Assembly: GCA_009763385.1 (NCBI GenBank)
Contig: CM019822.1
Coordinates: 5,364,127 to 5,428,126 of the forward strand
Origin: Coix lacryma-jobi var. lacryma-jobi
Lineage: Eukaryota; Streptophyta; Magnoliopsida; Poales; Poaceae
Reading direction: 5' to 3'
Length of the DNA: 64,000 bases
The translations under genes were made by a program, and so were the position numbers. Positions within the stretch are counted from its first letter, which is position 1. Each line of letters opens with the position of its first letter. Under the pieces are notes generated by a model. The model was not told the origin of the DNA and made no database searches. It saw nothing but the letters and a program-made list of their open reading frames with translations. This document shows positions 46,323 to 57,180 of the stretch, in pieces.

Positions 46323-48153
46323 CTAATTTTTTATACTACACCGTGCAAGTATGTCATTCTTGAGGTCTTTGTATAATAGGTGTTGTTTGGTGGACATAGC
46401 ACTCGTATCGACATTGATAATCCTCTCTTCTTCAAGGTTCCTCTCAAACTCAAATTTGGCTTTCTCAAGTCTGATCCTTTCTTCCTCGATTTTAATCCTT
46501 TCTGAATTAATTCTGATCCTTTCTTCCTGCAACACAAAGGCTTTTTTTGCACCTCTCTTCTTTCTTCAAATCCTTCTCTATGTCAGCCTCTTTCTTCTTT
46601 GCCAACAGATAATCCAATGCTTCGATGCTGGAACGTTGTCGTAATATGTCTATCTCCTTCTTCTTCCCTAATAGGTCGGTACGTTGTAGGCATTGCAGCC
46701 TGACTATCTTCACAATTAGTAGTGAGAGCTAATTGTGCAGCCACTGCAGGGCTTGAATTCGCCATGGTCTTTTGCTTTTTCCTTGCAGCCGTCCCACTCT
46801 GATTGTTCCTATTCTTCCACTTGGCCTGGTCTTTCAATATTTCCCAGCAATGGATGTACAAGAAATCCCGGTGCTGCTTGTCCTCGGACTTGAACATTTT
46901 TAATGCATTTTTTCCTACAATTGAAACACACAGAGACTGCATGACATAGAGAAACATCATATACAATTGGAATGACAAGGTATGCTATCTAACCTTATCA
47001 ACGATAGATAAGCCACTTTGATTTCTAGTCTCTATCTTTGAAACATAACCAGCACATGAGTTGCAGTCATGTTGAATACCTGACCATCGACTCATTAGGG
47101 AACTTTGTGTTCGATCAGAATCAAATGTCTTGTTGATATGAAAAAAAATCATATATTCTTTTCCAATAAGTCGAACGTGATTGATTAACTCCGTGCACTG
47201 GATCCAAACTCACATTTAGCCATGCTGAGACCAACAATTTGTCCTCCTCTTTATTGAAATTTTTGGATCTTTTTGGATTCACTTTCACACTTGATGGGGC
47301 ATCAACACGTGCTGGTGTTTCATTAGGAGCTGGGACATTGTCAGATAAAGCAGCAATATTACATCCCCTTGTAATTATGTCAGTAAAAGATCTTTCTGAA
47401 TCCATAGCGCCTGTGAAAAAACATCACAGGGACAATCGAGATCATAGACTGAAATATGATTTCAACAAGCAGGTAAAACAGAATAAAAATATACTATGAT
47501 AGCAAATCAGACTGACACTTAACAGGTTTATGAAAACTCCGAACCTTAACTCACTATATGTACAGTTCTGCAATTGGATGATAAGAGGGAAGAGGGTAAC
47601 ATACTGTTCACACGAAAAAATTAACTAAACTTACCGAAATACAAAAACTCTAGTTCAATAAATAAATTTGTAATATGCATTATCACTACCTTCATTATAC
47701 TGCAACTAGTCGAACTGTACTATCTCAAAGTAGCTATAATGCTTTCATGATTCAGAGCACACAAAATCTGAGTTATTTACAGAACATATTGCCAAGAATG
47801 CTTTCATTCACAAGTCTCTCGCAATAGATAAATATTCACAAATTTCATACATGTACTGTATATATTTGAGTTGGCCTGACTATTAAATAAAAAATGGATC
47901 TAGCTATATGGATCTCACCGGAGTACATGGGAGGCAAAGGGGCTGATGCAGCGGGGCCAACATTGGGAGGATGAACTCCACGACGCAGCCCAAGTACTCC
48001 TGCATTTTGCAACCACGGCAACGACGACAACTGATGTTGCTCCCAACTGCTGGCCGCCGAGAAGATGGGGAATGAGTGGAGCTCAGAAGAATCGAGCTCC
48101 CCGTGGACATGGCTCGCAGACATCAGATCCCCTTCTGATTGTTCATTCGACAT
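46323..48153 (-). pseudogene. Harbinger ORF1 (Myb/SANT-like DNA-binding protein), frameshifted
   Basis: Read leftwards, exon 1 (48153-47919) gives a Ser/Pro-rich leader. It splices in phase to exon 2 starting at 47410, with the trihelix-like core FNKEEDKLLVSAWLNVSLDP and STYWKRIYDFF. An eight-base T run at about 47140-47147 then shifts the frame. One frame over, typical continuation (LMSRWSGIQHDCN) is found. Exon 3 from about 46914 carries FKSEDKQHRDFLYIHCWEIL. The coiled-coil tail is spread over three frames (last block RIKIEEERIRLEKAKFEFER, stop at 46323), so at least two more indels are present. In related Ping/Pong elements ORF1 is required with the transposase for transposition. Here it is decayed, unless the T-run change is a sequencing error. 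Confidence 0.8.
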
Positions 48154-48524
48154 GGTTCCTCGACACGATTACGAGGACCTCGAAAGGATCCGCGTCATGG
48201 AGAAAGGAACAGCCGTGCCGAGAACAAGCAGCACGGGATGGGAGAAAAAGATGAGCACGAGAAGGGCGTACGCGGAAAGGAAGAGCCTGGCGCGCGGAGA
48301 AGGAAATCGAGTGCGGGAGAGGCGAAGCACGCGCGCGGGAATCGGTTGGCGCCGCAGATAGCAAGCTGCTCTGGCTCGCGAAAATTGGCCAGCGACGAAC
48401 GCAGAATAGCCCATGGGAAAAAATAGAAGACCGGATGGAAAGACGGTTAGACAGCTTTTTTTTGGCCAAAATAGCTATAATAGCTTTATGGATGCATTTA
48501 GCCAGCCTGTAGGAGTTGCTCTAA

Positions 48525-48722
48525 GCTATCCAACTAGATACCCTACTAATTATTTCTGTCAAAATGCAACACCTTTTGGCTATTTAATGCCGCATCGAAA
48601 TCCGCCTAAAATACTGTTTACACACCGTCCAGCTGCAACGCTGGTCAGGATTGTCTAATAACTTTGAATTTCAATATGAAAATTATTGAAATTCATTTTA
48701 AGAATCATAATTTAGACATGTA
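48525..48722. other. Short spacer
   Basis: About 200 bp between the Harbinger element and the next Stowaway. No gene. Confidence 0.5.
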
Positions 48723-48975
48723 CTGCTCCGTCCTATAAAAAGAGTCGCTATGGGATACGCGCTGGTCAAACTTTCTCAACTTTGGCTGAGTTTATACAAA
48801 ATGTGAGCAATATTTTTATCTCCAAATAATTTTATTTTAAAAGTATATTCAAAGATCTATCAATGATACTAATTATGTAACATAAATATTATACTTTATT
48901 ATATATAATTGGTCAAAGTTGAAATCTGTTGATTTTTTGGAAGCGAGAATGACTCTTTTTTTGGGACGGGGAGAG
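48723..48975. mobile_element. Stowaway MITE, 253 bp
   Basis: TA-flanked (48721-48722, 48976-48977). Starts CTGCTCCGTCCTATAAAAAG and ends TTTTGGGACGGGGAGAG. The interior (GGTCAAAGTTGAAA) resembles the copy at 5735-5959. Confidence 0.8.
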
Positions 48976-48977
48976 TA

Positions 48978-49586
48978 TTAATTAAGTTAATATGATTATA
49001 TATGGATTAATTTGTATATTATTGTTGTTTATACGAGAGGGATACTCATGTGTTGCATTTCTATCGTAGGAGAGTGAGTTGAAGAGAATGTTATAAGTTG
49101 CAACGTAGAAATATACTATGATGATGTATGGAATCCATTTCCCTGTCCCACACTATGAATTTGAGGTAGACATATATGTGAACCTTGAAAAGTGGTGGAA
49201 TATTAAATCTCAAGGTAAATAGGCTAGTTTATTAAGTGAATTTTAATTTCTCTAAAATGACGGATCCAAACGGGCAAATAGGAAAGAACTGATGCTTTTG
49301 GTGTGCATCCTCCACCCCGTGGGTCAAAGCACGCCGTATCTTTGCAAGTCTAGCTTGATGGTGTTCTTACGGTACGGAGATTAAACCCAAGGAAAAATGA
49401 TTTGATGAGAACCTTGTGTGAGTAAAAGGTGGATTGCGAAATTAACTTATTATTATTCACAGCTGGGGCCTGGGGCTAACTGATAATATTATGTGATTGG
49501 CCGAGCGAGATTAAAGAATTGCACTACTTCGGTCTTGTTTACTTTCTACCGCAAAAACTTTTCACATATCAAATTAAATTAATGAT
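48978..49586. other. Intergenic
   Basis: No gene. From 49532 (GGTCTTGTTTACTTTC) to about 50010 (AACACGAGGCCT) may be one larger MITE with the next feature nested inside it. Confidence 0.35.
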
Positions 49587-49712
49587 ATGTTCGCTTGAGC
49601 TACTCTGCTGATTTTAATCCTCTATACAAATTAGCCGTAAAACAGTATTTTTCTCTAATAAAAAATCAATCGTATGAATTAGTCGAAACAACTTCTTGCT
49701 CAAGTGAACAGA
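49587..49712. mobile_element. Small MITE with TGTTCGCTTGAGC ends
   Basis: ATGTTCGCTTGAGC at the left is matched by GCTCAAGTGAACAGAG at the right. It sits inside an AT-rich MITE-like host. The target duplication is not clear. Confidence 0.5.
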
Positions 49713-50282
49713 GCCTAAATGTTTAGATACATACATGCGGTACTAAATATAAATTAAAAAATAATTAATTACATAGATTGCGTGTAATTTACGAGACAAC
49801 TTTTTAAAATCTAATAAGTTTATATTCTGACAATGTTGTGTTATAATAAATATATGCTAATGATAAATTAATTAGTATTAATAAATACGTCTCACGTTTT
49901 GAGACAGTATGTAATTTATTTTTTATTAGTTTATTTTTAATAGATTAAATGAGTGTGAGAATCTAATATGATATTTTAAAAAAAATTACACCCAAACTAA
50001 CACGAGGCCTTCAATCATGTTCAGTGAGAGAAAGTTCAGCCAACTGAGAGCAAGTATTATAGAAGGCTGTAAGTCTGTTAAATGCTGATGTGGAGAAGAG
50101 AAAAGAGGAGAAAGAGAGAGAAAATGGGTTGTAAATTTACAGCCGACTTGAGCATAAAAACCAAAAAAATATGTGAAAAAGACAAGTATATCCTATATTA
50201 ACGGTGAAGGCTCAACTACTATATAAGTAGGCTATAAGAGAAGACTGCAAAAACTCTTATAATCAGTAAGTCAGCTGTATTA
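49713..50282. other. Intergenic, MITE debris
   Basis: No gene. The segment 50060-50280 contains GGCTGTAAGTCTGTTAAATG and GGCTATAAGAGAAGAC stretches typical of dispersed grass MITEs, without resolvable ends. Confidence 0.35.
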
Positions 50283-50285
50283 TAA

Positions 50286-50818
50286 GGCTGTCCGCAGCGC
50301 GTACTGGACTGGCCTACTGGAGGATCAGCTAGCGCACGGAATGGCCGCAGCGGGTACCTTAAAAAGAACGGCATGCAAGCGTGGTCGGCCAAATACAACG
50401 AACAAGAAATGGCCGCAGCGGGTACCTTAAAAAGAACGGCATGCAAGCGTGGTCGGCCAAATACAACGAACAACAAAGCATATAGTGGAGGGCAGCCGGA
50501 CTGCGCGTGCAGAGGAGGCTTGCCTGCATGCTCGCTGTAGGAAGTGGACCCCACTCTATTTTGTAACAAAAAAAATGTCATATCTCACAAACCGAAAACC
50601 CAAATTAAATTCCGATTGCACCATTGAATTCGTTACAATTAATTCTTCGAAACTAGATCTCTCATGGATATATTTAGATAAAGTGATAAGTGAGTCCACA
50701 ATAGATAGAGGATGATATAGAGGATGGATGGATGCGAGAGAAATAAGTATAGAAGAGAGAATCTTGATGACCAGACAGTATAGAGGATAAAAATAGAGGA
50801 ACGTGAGTGCGGATAGTC
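50286..50818 (+). mobile_element. Tourist-type MITE flanking PP2-B paralogue 3 (left copy)
   Basis: GGCTGTCCGCAGCG and GAGTGCGGATAGTC are imperfect inverted ends. TAA stands on both sides (50283-50285, 50819-50821). The right about 280 bp reappears as the reverse complement at 53904-54180. A perfect 68-bp tandem duplication lies inside (50341-50476). Confidence 0.82.
50341..50476. repeat. 68-bp tandem duplication
   Basis: Copy 1 is 50341-50408 and copy 2 starts at 50409 with ATGGCCGCAGCGGG. The copies are nearly or fully identical, implying a recent event inside the MITE. Confidence 0.9.
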
Positions 50819-50821
50819 TAA

Positions 50822-51153
50822 TACTTATCTGATAAGGGATGGATCCACGTACCAGTACACGTATACGTACGGCGGGAATCCTCTCGGGCGGCGAGACGAG
50901 ACGACGATTGGCGAACGCGTGTACAGTACAGCGGAAATCCTCTCGGGCGATCCACGTACTCCCGAGGACTGACAGCGACGGGAAAGACGACTTCTGCTAT
51001 GGACCCCACGTGTCATCTCCTCAGCCCTGACGCGACTGTATATCGAATTCCCCGCCATGCAATTTTATATCGAAATTACCCCTTAATCTCTGTTACGTTG
51101 AAATGATTTAGCGTGAATTTTAATTTAATTTTACGGCAAACCACTCTCGTATA
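50822..51153. other. Intergenic
   Basis: GC-rich at 50870-51050, with the repeated phrase TCCTCTCGGGCG (near 50879 and 50938). No gene. Confidence 0.35.
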
Positions 51154-51244
51154 CTCCCTCCGTTCCAAAATAAGTATCACTAGAAATCTGTGTTTCCCTC
51201 GTAGACACGCTTTCCGGACTACACTTGTTCTGGAACGGAGGGAG
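51154..51244. mobile_element. Very short Stowaway MITE, 91 bp
   Basis: CTCCCTCCGTTCCA and TGGAACGGAGGGAG are perfect 14-bp inverted ends with TA at 51152-51153 and 51245-51246. Much of the usual interior is missing. Confidence 0.85.
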
Positions 51245-51360
51245 TACTCCGTACGTGGATTCAGTTAAACTCATGATCATCCAAAGCAGCCCTGATCTGG
51301 ATATTAAATATGCATTATATGGACCCACCGGCCACCACCTGGAATATTTCTATTCCATTA

Positions 51361-51990
51361 GGCCTTGTTGGGTTATGTAGGATTGAAATAGGTTCCGGAG
51401 CTATTTTATATCGAAAATGAGTAAATCAAAGAAAATTACTTGATTCGGTTGTTTCTTATTCCTGACTTTAATAAGTGAGAAATAAATTCAGGTCTTATAA
51501 AATAAGAAATGAGCACAATTTAAATTAGGTCATATCAATTTATTCAGAACCAAAACACAACCGAATAACTATTTTGGTATGGATCGGATTCAAAACTGGA
51601 TGAGATGAATCTAGCTACAATTTTGGTATGGATCGGATTCAAAACTGGATGAGATGAATCCAGCTACAACGATTCTGTTCCGACGTAACCGAACAAGGGC
51701 TTTGGTCGTTTGAGCTATAAGTTGTCTTCAATCCGTATAAGGGCTTGTTTGTTTTTTCGGATTGACGTAGAGTCTAGAACTGAGAATGAGTGATTGTTTT
51801 CCGTTTCTGGCCTCAAGAGATAGAAAACAAATTAGAACAGCAGAGGATAAGAAATGAGCCAGATTCAAACTAGACCAGATCAATCCATCCGGAAGTAAGC
51901 CTCAATTGAATGACTATTTTGCTATGGATCAGATTCAAAATCAGATGAGATCAATCAGTCCTAAATAGCACTGTTTTAATATAATCAAAT
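51361..51990. other. MITE-like tract
   Basis: GGCCTTGTTGGGTTATG near 51362 and CGTAACCGAACAAGGGC near 51683 are inverted with mismatches, followed by a similar unit from 51725. Flanking duplications are unclear. No gene. Confidence 0.4.
51571..51668. repeat. 49-bp tandem duplication
   Basis: ATTTTGGTATGGATCGGATT starts two successive 49-bp units (51571 and 51620) that differ at one base. Confidence 0.9.
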
Positions 51991-52207
51991 AAGTCCTAAA
52001 TCAGTCGTAAAATAATATTTTTTTCTCTCATATCAAATGTGCCATTTCATTTTATTTTATTTTATGGGCCAGCCCTGCCGGACAGAGCCAAGACCTTAGC
52101 TGTAGTACTGCCCTTTTTTTGCTTGAAAAAGGATGTTGCTGTCCAGCGTTTGTTGATCCCCACCTTGCATCGCATCGACCGACAGCGAAACAGGCGCAGG
52201 GGAATCC

Positions 52208-53623
52208 ATGGAGTCGACGGCGTCGCCCGCCCGCTGCGAGGTCGCGCGCCTGCCGGAAGACCTGCTGTCGGCGACGCTCGCCCGGGCCGGGCCGCGGGAC
52301 GCCTGCCGCGCCGCCGCGGTCTCGCCGACCTTCCGCTCCGCGGCCGACGCGGACGCCGTCTGGTCCCGCCTGCTGCCGCGCGACCCGCCCCCGCTCGCGG
52401 ACGGGGAGCTCCCCGCCGATCCGCTGCCCACCAAGAAGCAGCTCTTCATGCGACTCTCCGACCCCGGCAGCCCCGTCCTCCTCGCCGACCGCCTCACGGT
52501 AATCGGACTCCGCTCCTACCTACTACTAACAGAGAAGGGGTTGGTTGTTGATCGGTTGTTGCGGTGCCACTGGTTGCAGAGCATGTGGCTGGACAGGACG
52601 ACCGGCGCCAAGTGCTACATGCTGCCGGCGAGGAAGCTGGGCATTGCTTGGGGCGATACGCCGCAGTACTGGCGCTGGATCCCCATCACCGCCTACAGGT
52701 TTGCTCACAAATCACACACTGTCACTAGGCGTTTAGTACTTCGCTAGTGCTCCCTTCGGTGACAGAGACCATCCCCATGCGGCACCCCACCTACCGCCTG
52801 CAGCCTGCCGGCGCGCCGCTCGCCGCAGCCACCCCAGCCACCAAGGCCACGCCGCGCTGCGCAGCGCCCGCTCGGCGATCGGCGCTCAACAGCAAAGTGC
52901 TGTGACTCAGGGAGGCGGCCGGGTATCTGATGGAGGAGGAGGAGATTTTTTTTGTCACATTTGCATGGAGACAGAGCACGGCCATGTACTTCTGTACTTG
53001 TTTGCAGGAAGTTCGGTGTTCACGCTTCTGTTCTAACCAATTTTTCCTGGATAATTGCTCTGGTTGATACAAATTAAGATAGTTGGAGAAGCTTTCCATG
53101 GAGTCACTTGGTTTGCATCCACTGCATGCTTTAATTTAGCCAACAAAGATGTTGCTGCTAATTAGTCTGTAATAACAGAATCTCGGAAGCTGCTGAACTC
53201 CGGCATGTCTGGTGGCTGGAGATACGCGGCGAGATCGACAGCAAGATGCTCTCCCGGCACACAACCTACGGCGCCTACATCGTGTTCAGTCTAGCTCAGA
53301 GGCGCCTCGGGCTTCATTACCTTTGCAAGGAGGCGTCCGTCAGCCTCGGAGCCGCCGGAGAAAGCAGCAGCAGGGCGACACGCAGCGTCTGTCTCGACGT
53401 CGGCCATGACCGCGCCGATACAAGGCCGTCGTCGGGCGCTGACCTTCCTGAAGACACACTCTTCCCTCGAGTCAGAGGTGATGGCTGGATGGAGGTGGAG
53501 CTGGGCGAGTTCTACAGCGGCGGCGAAGGCGACGACGGCGAGGTTTCCATGAGCCTTATGGAGACGTCGGTCTTGAAGAGTGGCCTTGTTGTCCTGGGCA
53601 TCGAGATTAGACCCAGGGAATGA
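52208..53623 (+). CDS. F-box protein PP2-B type, paralogue 3
   Basis: Exons 52208-52498, 52580-52698 and 53179-53623 join to 284 codons. The N-terminal F-box is CEVARLPEDLLSATLARAGP...AVWSRLLP (residues about 10-58), then the TKKQLFMRLSD motif. The PP2/Nictaba-like domain includes SMWLDRTTGAKCYMLPARKL, GIAWGDTPQYW, RHVWWLEIRGEIDSKMLS and GWMEVELGEFYSGG, and ends GIEIRPRE. Intron positions and phases match the two paralogues 18-23 kb upstream. It sits in the same orientation but is isolated by transposons. Intron 2 carries a GC-rich insert of unrelated sequence (about 52765-52905). Flanking inverted MITE copies lie on both sides. Likely a glycan-recognising SCF receptor (family inference). Substrate unknown. 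Confidence 0.9.
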
Positions 53624-53903
53624 TGAACAAGGCGTCGTGCCTCTTTGTGTTGTGCCAGTTCCAGTAAATAAGAGGATGGGTTGAGAAATCAACACCGTAA
53701 AGTCTCTGTTATGTTCGTCTACACGCCTTGTCTCTGCCGCCAAAACAAATATGTATGGTCTTGGCCTGCGAGATATGTATGCAATTAGCTGTTTGTAAAA
53801 TTGTATAAGTGATGTTTTTACATGTTTTCTCTCTAACAGTTTTGTACAGCTGCTGTATGTAACTATGCTATGCGTCTGTAACACAGTAATTAGCATCTGC
53901 TTA
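53624..53903. other. 3' flank of paralogue 3
   Basis: Probable 3' UTR with AATAAG at about 53667. No further gene. Confidence 0.4.
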
Positions 53904-54260
53904 GACTACCCGCACTCACGTTCCTCTATTTTCATCCTCTATACTGTCTGGTCATCAAGATTCTCTCCTCTATATTCATTTCTCCTGCATCCATCTATCC
54001 TCTATATCATCCTCTATCTACTGTGGGCTCATTTGTCACTTTATCTAAATATATCCATGAGATATCTAGTTTTGAAGAATTAATTGCAACGAATTTAATT
54101 GTGCAATCGGAATTTAATTTGAGTTTTCGGTTTGTGAGATATAATATTTTTTATTACGGAAAAGAGTGGGACCCACCTAACGCATGTGGGCGCACCCTCT
54201 CCACGCGTGAAGCCGCGGCCTCCGCTAAACGTCAGCTTCTTCGTTGTATTTAAAGGACGC
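53904..54260 (-). mobile_element. Tourist-type MITE, inverted second copy
   Basis: Starts GACTACCCGCACTCACG after TTA (53901-53903). To about 54180 it is the reverse complement of 50540-50818, with close similarity. Beyond that it diverges and the expected GCTGCGGACAGCC end was not found, so the right boundary is approximate and the copy may be truncated. Confidence 0.7.
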
Positions 54261-55782
54261 GGGCGCCTGGCGTACGAGATAGCGGTCCCCGCTGCACTGT
54301 TTTTCTACGGTAACCGCGTTTACAGGTAGATATAGAGTACGCCGGTGCCATTCGTCTTACAGGCGCCGCTCCTCTGGTCGCCGAACGAGATCCTCTAACT
54401 TCAACCTGTGTGATGGTAGAGTGCAGTCGGACACGGATCGCCCTTGGCTGATGATCGCACGGCTCGTACTCGATGTCGTTGCCATCACACCCAGTTCGGC
54501 CCACATATACGGCTAAAAAAATGAGCCCACGCTCTCCACTGCTAGAGTGCGGCCACACGTTCGCTCGACAAATTTCTGGCTTTTTTTACGTGAGATTTTC
54601 TTATGCTCGTGCTCCACAGCTTACGACCAGGTTTATTTGATACTCTTAAAGTCACGCTCGGTTGCCACTTATTGATGAACAAGTGTGCCACTCTTTACTC
54701 TCTTTTTGTGTTGGAACTGAATGAAGGAAATAATATCAACGTGCTTGCATCAAAAATGGATTTTGCAGAACAATCTGCACATCATTTTATTGGTTCACAC
54801 ATGGAGTCAGTTTGCCACATTCAGTCATTCATTTTGACAATTCAGTGATCACATTGTTCAAATATTCATTTAACAACAATATCATTTTACGATAGATCTC
54901 ATATATTTACTCATAACCCCACTTCACAATCCTATTTAGTTTCATCTCTGAACCTAAAGAAGGATACATTGTCATTCCTCTGAACCTGAAGAAGCACCGA
55001 CTAGTGCAGAAACGTCCTTGAATGTTCCTGCTTTAATCCTTGCCTTGGTATTCTTGATATTAATCTACAAGCACCAGATTTGCACAAGAGCCCCAATCAC
55101 TTGATGAACCAGTACGGTAGCAGAGCCGCAGCCATGATCAAGCTTCTTGGCGTCGATGACTTGATGGAACCCGCGGCCGCGAGCTGTGCAGAGCAAGTGA
55201 TTATTTTTTTGGGCCGTATGTTTGGGCCGGACTGGAAAGCAGTTTAGAGCGTTGAATGTTGGTCGAAGCATAGACGTATGATCTTCATTGGACGGCGATC
55301 TGTCCCTGACTGCACTCTCACATCGATCGGCCTGAAGTTAGAGGATCTCAGTGGATCAGCGAGGAGGGGCTAGAAGTGGGGCCGAAACTGATGGGGATTA
55401 GGTCGCCAAACGGACTTTTGACCCCTCAATTCTTATCCTCCGATTTAAACACATCCCCCCTCCCTTCCATAGTCATTTAAAATGAACTACTTTTTTTTTT
55501 AGCTCTCAGCCTCTTAGTTCATTTTAAAGAATCACTTTACGAAATCAACAGATAACCATTTCTCTCTAAAAAAACTGTTTGATAGAGCTTCTGCTGGGAA
55601 CTCTGCCAAACGGGGCCTAAGCACAAGCATGGTCTGATGCATCGTTTGTTAGCTGACGAGGCAGGACGGTTGACGTGGCTTCACCTGCTCAGAGAAACCA
55701 CTATCAGAATTATTTAGGAGAGAAACCAACGGTTTTGAAATTTCAGAGAAAAAGAAACATGTTTTATATATTGATTGAGAGA
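54261..55782. other. Intergenic
   Basis: No supported gene on either strand. 54270-54580 is GC-rich, the rest mixed. A phrase like CTCTGCCAAACGGGGCC (near 55600) resembles Tourist ends. Confidence 0.35.
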
Positions 55783-55787
55783 GAAAT

Positions 55788-57122
55788 TGTCGGGGGACCG
55801 CAAAAGGGTACCCCCAATCAACGCAAAACAAATAGGTTAAACCTAGAACACTAATTAATAAACTCAGCTAGACTAACCTTCCAAAGAACCGACCCCTCGA
55901 GGCCTGCAACGCTGGCCCACCGCCAGAGAGCGTGGGCTCGCCAAAGCCTTACCGACCGCCTCCTGGTAGCCTACCCCTCGAGCCCCGGCGCGTAGGCCAC
56001 GAACCCGCTACAGCCGTGCACCGCTCCTCGGGACCCTGCGCAGGGATCTCGAGCCTCTCCAGCACGATAGCCTATCCCTCGAGGCTTATTACACCCCAGG
56101 CCTCGAGCTGGAGCCCGACCTCCACTCACCCGAGCCCTCCGCGCCAGGGCTCGGGCGAGCGCTCCACTACCCCTCGAAGCCCCCCACGAAGAGGAAGCTT
56201 CCCGCTCCCCAGCTCTGACGACCGTACCAACCCCACGCAGCGCATTTAATGCTTTCACCTACTTCGGTCACATCCTCTGGCACACGATGCGTGCCACAGC
56301 GAGCCAGAGTCAGGGTCAAACCTCGTTTTCACCACAAGCATAGTCAAAAGGGGACGTACAACACTGTTAAGCCATACCCTACACTGTTGCACGTCCAAGC
56401 CACGTCTCGAGGCCCGGATACCTGCTGCTCAATCGGGTTTCCCGGGACTTGCCCATACCTGCGGGGACTCGAGCCCCCCGTAGGCGCCACCTCGAGGCCG
56501 GCTCTGAGCCCCTCGAGACCCGGCTACTTTCATGCTATTGGAGGACAGGTACCCCAAGACTCGGAGGGACCCAGCCACGTCATGTACGTGCCAGAATGGA
56601 CGCTGCATGGCCTCACGTCGCCACGCCTCCACGTCCGCGCCCGAGAGGAAGGCCATGCTTCAAGGACGCTTCAACAGCAACCCCCACGTCGGCTCCAGTG
56701 GCATCGACAAGACGGGATTCCTACTCTCCGCCGTATTGGGCATTGTACATCCCGACTCCTGTATCACACCTATGTAACCCTGGCCTCCTCTTGCTCTATA
56801 AAAGGGGACACCAGGGACCTTGACTGGCCCGGTTACACAGATACGACTAGACACACGGGCGACGCACGGTCTAGGAGAACACGAGTCCACGCCACAACAC
56901 ACACACAAGTCCGGACTCCGGTCCACGCTCTTTCAGCTTGTATTGCCCCTGTACAAGCACTTAGGTGCAAGTAATACAAGAACCTTCTCCCCCCGCTGGA
57001 CGTAGGGCCTTCTTTGCCCGAACCAGGATAAATCCTTGTGTCATCTTGCATCACCATCCAGAAAGAGAGCACGCGATCATATTACTCGTTGGTGTCATAC
57101 CCCCGGGTTCGAAACACCGACA
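55788..57122 (+). repeat. 5' LTR of the Gypsy element (1335 bp)
   Basis: TGTCGGGGGACC at the start and AACACCGACA at the end form the TG...CA boundary with inverted TGTCGG/CCGACA. GAAAT (55783-55787) should recur after the 3' LTR outside the window. A TATA box (CTATAAAAGG, about 56797) lies inside. Confidence 0.85.
56796..56806 (+). promoter_or_regulatory. TATA box of the Gypsy LTR
   Basis: CTATAAAAGGG sits about 325 bp before the LTR end, a usual place for the element promoter. Confidence 0.65.
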
Positions 57123-57123
57123 T

Positions 57124-57141
57124 TTGGCGCGCCAGGTAGGG
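57124..57141 (+). other. Primer binding site of the Gypsy element
   Basis: TTGGCGCGCCAGGTAGGG starts one or two bases after the LTR. This is the position and type of site found in Tat-lineage elements. The tRNA was not assigned. Confidence 0.6.
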
Positions 57142-57180
57142 GTCTTCGCGTGTCGGAGTCGATTTCTCGTTGTTTTCTGG

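Larger units (their letters stand above)
42099..48521 (+). mobile_element. PIF/Harbinger DNA transposon (defective, 6423 bp)
   Basis: Ends GAGCAACTCCTACAG and CTGTAGGAGTTGCTC are perfect 15-bp inverted repeats with weaker similarity inwards. TAA target duplications stand at 42096-42098 and 48522-48524. Inside are the two genes of this superfamily in convergent order: a transposase at the left and a Myb/SANT-like ORF1 at the right. Both are broken, and a solo LTR (42916-45886) accounts for almost half of the length. Without the LTR the element would be about 3.45 kb. Confidence 0.88.

Noticed and set aside
48065..48469. Open frames opposite Harbinger ORF1 exon 1
   Set aside because: Antisense shadows. 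The minus strand splices in phase into the Myb-like core.
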